Shown in pieces: positions 1-5,042 of a stretch of DNA of 5,042 nt. Each line of letters begins with the position of its first letter. The first letter of the stretch is position 1. A program made the position numbers and the translations under genes. The notes below the pieces were generated by a model. That model was given only the letters and a program-made list of their open reading frames with translations, had not been told where the DNA came from and did not search any database. The stretch is from Deltaproteobacteria bacterium (GTDB taxonomy: Bacteria; Desulfobacterota; Desulfobacteria; C00003060). The stretch is taken from positions 1 to 5,042 of the forward strand of contig DAOUWN010000193.1 of the NCBI GenBank assembly GCA_030667105.1, given 5' to 3'.

Positions 1-294
1 AAATTTCCAAAGGAAGAAAGATACGGTCTCACTTCACAGATAAGAAGATCGGTTGTTTCTATTGCTTCAAATATAGCAGAAGGACATGGAAGAAAGACAA
101 CCATGGATTACATTAGGATGCTTTACATATCTTATGGTTCTGTTTGCGAATTGGAAACACAGATATTATTGGCAGGGGATTTAGATTTAATTGAAAAAGG
201 TGAATTGGCTACACTAAACAAAGACATAGCGGAAATCGAAAGAATGTTGAAAGCGCTGATAAAGTCTTTAGAAAACAAGCCTTTGAATCCTTGA
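1..294 (+). CDS. Four-helix-bundle protein (23S rRNA intervening-sequence type), 5' end outside the window
   Basis: The reading frame is open from base 1 to the TGA at 292-294 (97 residues visible), so the start lies upstream. The first ATG inside the window (103) is internal, because the residues before it already match the family. These include FPKEERYGLTSQIRR followed by SVVSIASNIAEGHGR, the conserved centre of the four-helix-bundle/S23 family, and then the helix 3 segment with YGSVCELETQ. Full-length members are about 115-130 residues, so roughly 20-30 N-terminal residues are missing. The family was first described in inserts within 23S rRNA genes, but most copies, like this one, are stand-alone. 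The fold is a small helical bundle that oligomerises, and its cellular role is unknown. No rRNA sequence lies next to it. The gene is visibly more AT-rich than the genes to its right. Its last codons (NKPLNP) are encoded by the first unit of a tandem repeat. Family assignment is secure; function is not. Confidence 0.9.
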   Translation, partial: KFPKEERYGLTSQIRRSVVSIASNIAEGHGRKTTMDYIRMLYISYGSVCELETQILLAGDLDLIEKGELATLNKDIAEIERMLKALIKSLENKPLNP

Positions 295-314
295 CCCCTT
301 GAATCCTTGGACCC
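283..314. repeat. Two-copy 16-bp tandem direct repeat at the 3' end of the four-helix-bundle gene
   Basis: Unit 1 is TTGAATCCTTGACCCC (283-298) and unit 2 is TTGAATCCTTGGACCC (299-314). The first 11 bases are identical and the tails differ by a one-base shift. The repeat begins inside the coding region and supplies the stop codon (TGA, 292-294). Because the period is 16, each added or lost unit changes the reading frame downstream. This is read directly from the sequence; any role is unknown. Confidence 0.8.
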
Positions 315-316
315 TT

Positions 317-337
317 TTCTCCAACTAACTTGGAGAA
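317..337. terminator. Perfect 8-bp inverted repeat between convergent genes, possible bidirectional terminator
   Basis: TTCTCCAA (317-324), the loop CTAAC and TTGGAGAA (330-337) form a perfect stem. A G-U pair and an A-U pair could extend it outward (316/338 and 315/339). It sits between the stop of the four-helix-bundle gene (294) and the stop of the convergent glycosyltransferase gene (350), where a shared terminator would be expected. Neither strand has a U-tract after the stem, so it is not a classical intrinsic terminator. It may instead protect mRNA 3' ends or be incidental. Confidence 0.4.
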
Positions 338-349
338 GAACTTCTATTG

Positions 350-2224
350 TTAAAGGCGATAAAGATAGTATCGCTCCTGATCGGCTTTGATCAGTTCGAG
401 GTGGTCTTTTTGGAAGGTCAAAAAGAGGCTCTTTTCTTGTGCAGAAAAGGTGCTCATGTTTCCGAAGACATAATTGATATCGTACAAAATGTGGGTGAAG
501 CCTCTTTCTCTCAGGGAATCGTAGACATCCGTGGCTGTTTCAGACCCGGTCAGGATTTTTTGGATGGTATAGGACTCAAACATGGAATCCGAATAATATG
601 GGCGATCACAGAGGTACCCAAAATTTTTCATGTAAATGAGCAATATTTTGGACTCCTCGGGCAAGTTAGTATTGACATATTGAAACATCTTGTACGAGGG
701 AACCATGCGCCTCAAAAAGGCATCTCTATCCTCGTATCCTGTGATGACACCTGCTGGTCTTATTTTCATGAAATCCCTGGCAATATGATACCCATTAAAT
801 CCCAAACTACCCGCAACAAAAAGCATCAGCAGACCAAACACGACCTTCTTTCTGCGATAGTAACTGAGGATATAGGCCGTCATAATAGCCAGGAACGGAA
901 ACACGGGAATCATGTATCGAATCTGTTGCGCAGAAGAGGCCCAGAACATGAAAGCAAATAAGCAATAGGCCATTGAGATCTTCGCCCCTAGGGGAATCTT
1001 TCGCATTCCAAGGGCAAAAGGTAACGTCAGAATAAACACCGGCCCCAGGATACCGTCAAACTGCGGGCTCGCCATCCTGGCATTTACGCTCACGTTCCAC
1101 GGCAATAACAGAAAGTCCAAAAGCCCTCGCCCCATGCCCAGGTTTTGAACAAACTGTTCATAGAGCCGCGCTTGATCAGGCTCCCATCCCCTGCCTCCGA
1201 ATATTCCAAACAAGAATGGATAGAACGGGTTGCCGGCCATGATCCAGTTCTTGACATAAAATGGACTACCCACAACAAGGGCGCATGCGAGATATACCAA
1301 TAGCGAGCGGAGAGCCTGCCGAGTAGCCCTTCCGTGGTGCCGAGAAGCCCACAAGATCCCCAGGCATCCCAAAAACGGCAAGAAAAGCGCTGTGTACTTC
1401 GTGGACATAGCCAGCCCGGAAAACACTCCGCACAAGATCAGCCACGCATTTTCCTTTCTGCTAAACCAGTTCAAAAATGCGTATACTGACAAAAAGGCAT
1501 ACAAAGTCACGGTCAGGTCGTTGTAGGCCATGTGAGAGGTAACAAAGACGGAAGGAATGCTGCAAAAGATAAGGAGCGCAAGGGGCACAAAACGGGACTC
1601 AGAGACATGGTGTCTTGCAAATTGCCACATGCCCAAAAGAATTGATAGGCCCATGACAAAATGGATCCCTTTGGCAAGGACATCACCACGCAGGGCAAGA
1701 GCCATGGCATACAGCATCTCACTACTCAGCGGGTAGTGGGCGAATATGTTTCCTTCGATGAAATAGAATCCGTGATGCTTCTGAAATAGCTTGGGGACTG
1801 CCAGGTGATAGATTAGAGCGTCCTTGCCAATAGCCGGGGTAAGCACGAGCAAGAAGGCGAAAAACAGGCATGTGGCCAAAACAATCAGGAACGCCTTGTC
1901 CCACAACGTGAGCTCTGTCGCGGAAAAGGTTGTTTTGTCTGAACCACATCGGCCCCTGAGCCACCCTGCAAGGCCCAAGGCCGTACAAAGGCCAAAAAGG
2001 ATATAGACTGCCTCAGGATAGAGGACTTGCAGGGCACAGAGCAAGAAGACCGCATAGCTCAGGATTCCAAAACCCAGCCCGGCGCAGAAAACAGCCCATT
2101 CCCCGGAAGAAACAAATCTTATGCCGGTCCTACACAGAACCAGTCGCCCCAGACCAATGGCAACAAGGCTTGTGCATCCGAGAAATAGTACATTCACTGC
2201 TTGCTGTGTCAGTGCGCCAAGCAT
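350..2224 (-). CDS. Integral-membrane glycosyltransferase, GT39/ArnT-like (PMT superfamily)
   Basis: A 624-residue polytopic membrane protein with many hydrophobic segments from about residue 8 to 475. In this GT-C family, enzymes move a sugar from a polyprenyl-phosphate carrier to a lipid, glycan or protein acceptor on the periplasmic face. Family marks are visible in order: the first-loop acidic residue in TPAIGKDALIYH (D135, with Y139-H140), the YND motif (234-236), GLAMSTKYTA (270-279), the YVKNWIMAGNPFYP loop (323-336) and QQIRYMIPVFPFLA (433-446). About 145 residues after the last membrane segment form a soluble, probably periplasmic, C-terminal domain with PEESKILL and CDRPYY segments. 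The ATG at 2224 starts a hydrophobic N-terminus and is preceded by AGGA seven bases upstream; the stop is TAA at 350-352. The 204-residue opposite-strand frame at 347-961 is a shadow. Donor and acceptor cannot be told from sequence. The upstream neighbour on the same strand is the diguanylate cyclase, 213 bp away. Confidence 0.86.
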   Translation of the reverse strand: MLGALTQQAVNVLFLGCTSLVAIGLGRLVLCRTGIRFVSSGEWAVFCAGLGFGILSYAVFLLCALQVLYPEAVYILFGLCTALGLAGWLRGRCGSDKTTFSATELTLWDKAFLIVLATCLFFAFLLVLTPAIGKDALIYHLAVPKLFQKHHGFYFIEGNIFAHYPLSSEMLYAMALALRGDVLAKGIHFVMGLSILLGMWQFARHHVSESRFVPLALLIFCSIPSVFVTSHMAYNDLTVTLYAFLSVYAFLNWFSRKENAWLILCGVFSGLAMSTKYTALFLPFLGCLGILWASRHHGRATRQALRSLLVYLACALVVGSPFYVKNWIMAGNPFYPFLFGIFGGRGWEPDQARLYEQFVQNLGMGRGLLDFLLLPWNVSVNARMASPQFDGILGPVFILTLPFALGMRKIPLGAKISMAYCLFAFMFWASSAQQIRYMIPVFPFLAIMTAYILSYYRRKKVVFGLLMLFVAGSLGFNGYHIARDFMKIRPAGVITGYEDRDAFLRRMVPSYKMFQYVNTNLPEESKILLIYMKNFGYLCDRPYYSDSMFESYTIQKILTGSETATDVYDSLRERGFTHILYDINYVFGNMSTFSAQEKSLFLTFQKDHLELIKADQERYYLYRL

Positions 2225-2437
2225 ATTTTGTTCCTATGCGAAAGCCTATCCCTGCAATAATCACCTGGCGGAGAGCGTCTCGAACATATGCCCGACTTAC
2301 AGATTAACACACGTCCCGTTCAATATACAAGATTCGTTCCGGACAAGACGGTCAGCATTATGTCCGTTGTCATCTCTAAAGGATTTGCTGTCGGGTGGTT
2401 GGATATTCAGGAGATCAACTACTGTAGGCAAGATCTG
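2225..2437 (-). other. 213-bp spacer between the cyclase and glycosyltransferase genes, no gene seen
   Basis: No convincing open frame or RNA gene is seen on either strand. Just after the cyclase stop there is a weak imperfect inverted repeat, AGATC (2412-2416) with GATCT (2432-2436), with no T-tract. A weak sigma-70-like pair can be read on the minus strand, TTGTAT then TAATCT with an 18-base spacer, about 80-110 bases before the glycosyltransferase ATG. Neither is strong enough to list separately. The length of the spacer leaves open a separate promoter for the glycosyltransferase. Confidence 0.4.
2232..2235 (-). promoter_or_regulatory. Ribosome-binding site of the glycosyltransferase gene
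   Basis: The minus strand reads AGGA here, with seven bases to the ATG at 2224. This supports that start as the translation start. Confidence 0.6.
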
Positions 2438-3667
2438 CTAGGCCCTAACCCGATTGCGTCCGGCCTTTTTGGCGCTGTACAGGGCTTTGTCCGCTGCTTT
2501 GATCACTTGCTGTGGACTTGTGTTGCGTTCGTTTCGTTCAGCTACGCCGATACTGATGGTGACAGAAACCCTCTTGCGAGGGCCCGTCATCGCCCTCGGC
2601 CTATCGGGTTTGCTGCTTGGGCGGTCGGGACTGCGCAAAACAAAGTCTGATTCGGCGACCGCCTTCCTCACTCTTTCCAGATAGGGAATGGATTCATCCG
2701 CGAGCTTACCAGGAAAAATAACGGCAAATTCCTCACCTCCGTAGCGGAAAGGCTTCCCACCGCCGGCTACCTTGGCAAGTTTTGAGCCGACCATACGCAA
2801 AACCTGGTCACCTACATCGTGACCATACGTGTCGTTGAACTGCTTGAAGCGGTCTACGTCGGCCATGGCCACGGTGTAGGAGCCGCCAAGTTTGAGAAGG
2901 GCCTCATCCAGGGCTCGCCGCGCCGGCAGCCCGGTTAACCCATCTCGAAATGCCATGCCGTGAGAACTCTCAACCGTTGAGACGACGAGAATGAGCCCCG
3001 CAGTGGCAAAATAGACTGTGGAAAGAGGTCCAACGCTGCCCGCCACAAAAGCCAGAAGTACTGAGATCAGAGCCCAGAAGAAACCACACTCAATGGTCGC
3101 CCGGCGCTTGAAAATTTGAAACGTGAGGAGAAGAAACGCTGCAGCAAAGGCCAACAGTGCAGACTGGGCCAGGGGAATGGCGGTCAGAAAGGGTATATGA
3201 ACGAATTCGAAACCTAGGCAGGACGCCATGTCCCATCGCTGGTACTTCCATACCAGAAATAGAGCAACTGGCTGGAGGAGAACGAAGCTTAGGCGCCATA
3301 TGCCCCGCAAGGTCAGAATCCCCCGCTCTTTTACCATTGAGAACAGCACCAGATTCAAGGGGAGCAAAAAGGCGACGACATTGAACACGATTCGCCCCAC
3401 TCCCTCGTGCATAGAACTGCCGGCAACAAAATGCACTAATGCCGTGTCAGCGAGAACCAGAACGATGATGCCAAACACCAGGCGGCTTCGGCTAAAACGC
3501 CAGCCAAACAGACCCCCGGCAACCGCCACCACATAGAGATAGATGTGCGCCAACGTGGGCAACGATTCTTCCAGCAAGCCCATACGCAGGATCACCCACG
3601 CTGCTGTTAAAAACAATCCTCCAGGCACAAAAAACGAGAAGACGGCCCGGACAGCCACGAAATGCAC
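2438..3667 (-). CDS. Membrane-anchored diguanylate cyclase (GGDEF domain), no RxxD inhibitory site
   Basis: A 409-residue protein predicted to make cyclic di-GMP from two GTP. Residues 1-230 are hydrophobic, with roughly seven to eight membrane segments, and probably form a sensor of no type I recognise. A short linker leads to the GGDEF domain (about 236-409). It starts with FRDGLTGLPARRALDEAL, then has MADVDRFKQFND (metal and guanine-site region, D270), the active-site loop RYGGEEF (GGEEF at 310-314) and TISIGVA (370-376). It ends with the usual ADKALYSAKKAGRNRV. All catalytic features are present. The product-inhibition site RxxD, expected at 301-304, reads AGGG and is therefore missing. 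A basic, proline-rich insert with two PDRP motifs lies at about 345-366. The start is GTG at 3667, supported by AAGGAG nine bases upstream and an in-frame stop (TGA) just beyond. A sigma-54-like promoter lies about 100 bases upstream. Activity is likely; the input signal is unknown. Confidence 0.92.
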   Translation of the reverse strand: MHFVAVRAVFSFFVPGGLFLTAAWVILRMGLLEESLPTLAHIYLYVVAVAGGLFGWRFSRSRLVFGIIVLVLADTALVHFVAGSSMHEGVGRIVFNVVAFLLPLNLVLFSMVKERGILTLRGIWRLSFVLLQPVALFLVWKYQRWDMASCLGFEFVHIPFLTAIPLAQSALLAFAAAFLLLTFQIFKRRATIECGFFWALISVLLAFVAGSVGPLSTVYFATAGLILVVSTVESSHGMAFRDGLTGLPARRALDEALLKLGGSYTVAMADVDRFKQFNDTYGHDVGDQVLRMVGSKLAKVAGGGKPFRYGGEEFAVIFPGKLADESIPYLERVRKAVAESDFVLRSPDRPSSKPDRPRAMTGPRKRVSVTISIGVAERNERNTSPQQVIKAADKALYSAKKAGRNRVRA

Positions 3668-3676
3668 TCTTTCAGG

Positions 3677-3682
3677 CTCCTT
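3677..3682 (-). promoter_or_regulatory. Ribosome-binding site that fixes the GTG start of the diguanylate cyclase gene
   Basis: The minus strand reads AAGGAG, nine bases before the GTG at 3667-3665. An in-frame TGA on the minus strand (plus 3688-3686) blocks any longer protein, so GTG at 3667 is the best start. Confidence 0.7.
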
Positions 3683-3774
3683 TTTTCAGAGAGATGTGGC
3701 CCATGTCAATACCTCCTCGCCATCACCTTGGAGGGAAATGTGAGTTATGGGCATACAGCACGAGATAGGAGTAA

Positions 3775-3790
3775 TGCAAGTCACGTGCCG
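3775..3790 (-). promoter_or_regulatory. Sigma-54 (-24/-12) promoter candidate for the diguanylate cyclase gene
   Basis: The minus strand reads CGGCACGTGACTTGCA. The sigma-54 consensus is TGGCAC, five bases, then TTGC followed by A or T. Only the first base differs (C for T), and the spacing between the invariant GG and GC is exact. Transcription would begin near 3764, leaving a leader of about 97 bases before the GTG at 3667. Such promoters need an ATP-dependent enhancer-binding protein. None is encoded in the window, and I did not find a clear activator site upstream. Confidence 0.6.
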
Positions 3791-3866
3791 GAAATCCGAC
3801 GGCCAGGCCAGGGAGGTTCCATCTGCTACCGTGAAACATAGAGAGTCGCATCTTGAGAAATAAATA

Positions 3867-3895
3867 TTGGCATTTCAAATCAACCTGTCTAAGAT
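3867..3895 (+). promoter_or_regulatory. Sigma-70-like promoter candidate for the flavoprotein pseudogene
   Basis: TTGGCA (3867-3872), a 17-base spacer and TAAGAT (3890-3895) match the -35 and -10 consensus at five and four of six positions. Transcription would start near 3902, about 45 bases before the ATG at 3947. AGG at 3939-3941 could serve as a weak ribosome-binding site, five bases before the ATG. Confidence 0.4.
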
Positions 3896-3946
3896 CTGTC
3901 TCACCATTTTCTGTTCCAATTTTTTGACAGCACGAAATAGGCAAGC

Positions 3947-4752
3947 ATGAATTTCACAACTAAGGAACTAGTGGTCGGACAACAACCCATCGAAGAACTA
4001 CAAGAGACTGACTGGGACGTGATTGTCGCTGGCGCTGGCCCGGCCGGCTCTGTTGCGGCAGGATATCTTGCAGGCAAAGGGCACAAGACACTATTACTCG
4101 ACAAGGAGACCTTTCCTCGCGAAAAGGTTTGTGGGGACGGGTTAAGTCACGATTCCATACGCTTTTTGAAGAAAATTGCCCTCTATGAGACTGTCCAATC
4201 GCGTTCTACACCAAGGGGCGCAAATCAGGGCTGGGTCTGAATAAACGTTTTGATGAATTCGTTAAGGTATTCCCGCCGGCTCACAAAGTGATGCGGTCGG
4301 GAAAGATGGTCAGTAACCTGGTGGCAGCTCCTCTCCGATGCGGACTGCCAGAAAGCGTTGTCCCCGGCAAAGGCAATCTCATTGCCACGGGCGAGACTAT
4401 CGGATCGACCTTTAACTTCACCGGCGAAGGTATTGGAAAAGCCATGGAGACCGGTGAACTGGCCGCAAAGATTATCCATGACGCCCTCTCCCACGAAAAG
4501 ACTGACGTGGTTCGTCGTTTCAAAGAAGCACTCGACTTGACGCTACGTCCCAAATACGTTGGCTATGTCACGGCCGAGCGATGCATGTCTAACGCCTGGT
4601 TAAACGATTTCATAGCCAGCCGCGTGCTGAAAAGTAGCTACCTGAGGCAGGCAGTCCTCGATATGACTGTGCGCGAGCTTGACCCACGCAAGGTGTTCTC
4701 CCTTCGGGGCATAATGAAATCTCTATTGCCAATTCAGTCAGGGGCTACATAG
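3947..4752 (+). pseudogene. Geranylgeranyl-reductase-family FAD-dependent oxidoreductase, broken by an internal out-of-frame deletion
   Basis: Intact family members (about 380-410 residues) use FAD to reduce isoprenoid double bonds or related lipids. The N-terminal piece (3947-4240) has the Rossmann motif VAGAGPAGS (G29-x-G31-x-x-G34), the acidic end of strand 2 (LLDKE, D52) and KVCGDGL (60-66). Similarity stops at LYETVQS, and the frame then ends at TGA 4238-4240. The C-terminal piece is in another frame. It is readable from about 4201 (FYTKGRKSGLGLNKRFDEF) to TAG 4750-4752, and includes AAPLRCGLP and ATGETIGSTFNFTGEGIGKAMETG, the second FAD-contacting motif. Joining the pieces gives about 265 residues, so roughly 120-150 central residues, with the middle FAD and substrate-binding strands, are missing. 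The break lies between about 4190 and 4206. The two parts cannot be translated as one protein. An assembly error is the main alternative. The 3' end overlaps the convergent TPR gene by 19 bp. Confidence 0.85.
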
Positions 4753-5042
4753 GATTTCCGCAAAATGCCTTGAGTCTCTTCATGAAAGCCTTCTTGCTGG
4801 CTTTCGAGCGCTGAAAGGGCCTCTTTCACCTTTGCATCATGGGGTCCTAAGACTAAAGCCTTGAGGAGATAAAACCTGGCCGTTTCATTATCTCCTTTCA
4901 ACAAATGAAGAAAACCCAAATTCCTGTATCCTTTTGGAAGTCCCGGACTCAAAGAGATGACCTTCTTGAAATCTTCAAGCGCTTCCTTATGTTTTCCGAG
5001 AATAGAATAAGCTTTTCCCCTTATGTTGTAAGCAGGGCTGAA
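4734..5042 (-). CDS. TPR-repeat protein, 5' end outside the window
   Basis: The minus-strand frame is open from the window edge (5042) to TGA at 4736-4734, giving 102 C-terminal residues. A TTG at 4952 could be taken as a start, but the frame and its repeat pattern continue upstream, so the gene is cut by the edge. Two tetratricopeptide repeats are clear. The first contains AYNIRGKAYSILGKHKEALE and the second GYRNLGFLHLLKGDNETAR. Conserved positions recur exactly 34 residues apart (Y5/Y39, G9/G43, A21/A55, P33/P67 of the visible part). The last 35 or so residues are a polar tail. TPR units form helical scaffolds for protein contacts, and the partner is unknown. More repeats probably lie upstream. 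The gene is convergent with the flavoprotein pseudogene. Confidence 0.85.
   Translation of the reverse strand, partial: FSPAYNIRGKAYSILGKHKEALEDFKKVISLSPGLPKGYRNLGFLHLLKGDNETARFYLLKALVLGPHDAKVKEALSALESQQEGFHEETQGILRKSYVAPD

Larger units (their letters stand above)
3668..3946. promoter_or_regulatory. Divergent intergenic control region
   Basis: This 279-bp region separates the minus-strand diguanylate cyclase gene from the plus-strand flavoprotein pseudogene. It holds a sigma-54-like promoter firing left and a sigma-70-like promoter firing right, listed separately. CTGTCT occurs twice with an 11-bp period (3885-3890 and 3896-3901), overlapping the -10 region of the rightward promoter; this could be an operator but is short. 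A 73-residue minus-strand frame (3944-3723) shows no family features and no good start, so I treat it as noise. Confidence 0.6.

Noticed and set aside
347..961. A 204-residue plus-strand open frame
   Set aside because: It lies wholly opposite the 3' part of the glycosyltransferase gene, whose family motifs and downstream domain are clear. The plus-strand translation shows no domain pattern.
2236..2260. A TTGC-containing stretch resembling a -12 element before the glycosyltransferase gene
   Set aside because: The upstream GG is two bases too close, so the strict sigma-54 spacing is not met.
2121..2684. Overlapping plus-strand frames of 76-120 residues across the spacer and the cyclase 3' end
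   Set aside because: They mostly run opposite the GGDEF and glycosyltransferase coding regions, overlap each other in different frames, and show no domain features.
3924..3929. A perfect TTGACA just before the flavoprotein ATG
   Set aside because: The matching -10 would fall on the start codon (3947-3952, ATGAAT), which is a poor match and would leave no leader. The pair at 3867-3895 fits better.
3723..3944. A 73-residue minus-strand frame in the divergent intergenic region
   Set aside because: No family features are seen, it lacks a good ribosome-binding site, and it covers both promoter candidates.
4225..4553. Minus-strand frames of 89-90 residues opposite the C-terminal piece of the flavoprotein pseudogene
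   Set aside because: They are antisense shadows of a clear family match (TGETIGSTFNFTGEGIG) and show no independent features.

Overview
This window looks like chromosomal DNA from an environmental Gram-negative bacterium. A Desulfobacterota (deltaproteobacterial) or similar anaerobe is my best guess. That rests on gene types only: an orphan four-helix-bundle protein, a dolichol-phosphate-mannose-type membrane glycosyltransferase, a GGDEF protein behind a sigma-54-like promoter, a geranylgeranyl-reductase-family flavoprotein and a TPR protein. No taxonomic marker is present. The mixed functions and strands, one broken gene and a gene cut at each window edge suggest ordinary accessory or housekeeping DNA. 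I see no defence island, CRISPR array, rRNA, tRNA or insertion sequence.

Layout. Positions 1-294 (+) hold the 3' part of a four-helix-bundle (23S rRNA intervening-sequence-type) gene. Its end runs into a 16-bp tandem repeat (283-314), followed by a perfect 8-bp hairpin (317-337). Converging on it from the other strand, 2224-350 encodes a 624-residue GT39/ArnT-like polyprenyl-phosphate-sugar-dependent glycosyltransferase. After a 213-bp gap, also on the minus strand, 3667-2438 encodes a membrane-anchored diguanylate cyclase with an intact GGEEF site but no RxxD inhibitory site. Positions 3668-3946 form a divergent control region. It holds a near-consensus -24/-12 promoter for the cyclase and a sigma-70-like promoter facing the next gene. 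Positions 3947-4752 (+) carry a geranylgeranyl-reductase-family gene broken by an internal, frame-changing deletion. Its stop overlaps by 19 bp the end of a convergent TPR-protein gene (5042-4734, minus), which is cut by the window edge.

How the genes work together. The cyclase and glycosyltransferase share a strand and could be co-transcribed, but the 213-bp spacer makes that uncertain. If they are, c-di-GMP signalling and envelope glycan modification would be neighbours, which is inference only. The flavoprotein pseudogene no longer makes a working enzyme, although its promoter and ribosome-binding region still look intact. I found nothing that qualifies as an undescribed multi-gene system. 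The most checkable observations are the sigma-54-like promoter, the internal deletion in the flavoprotein gene and the repeat that supplies the stop codon of the four-helix-bundle gene.
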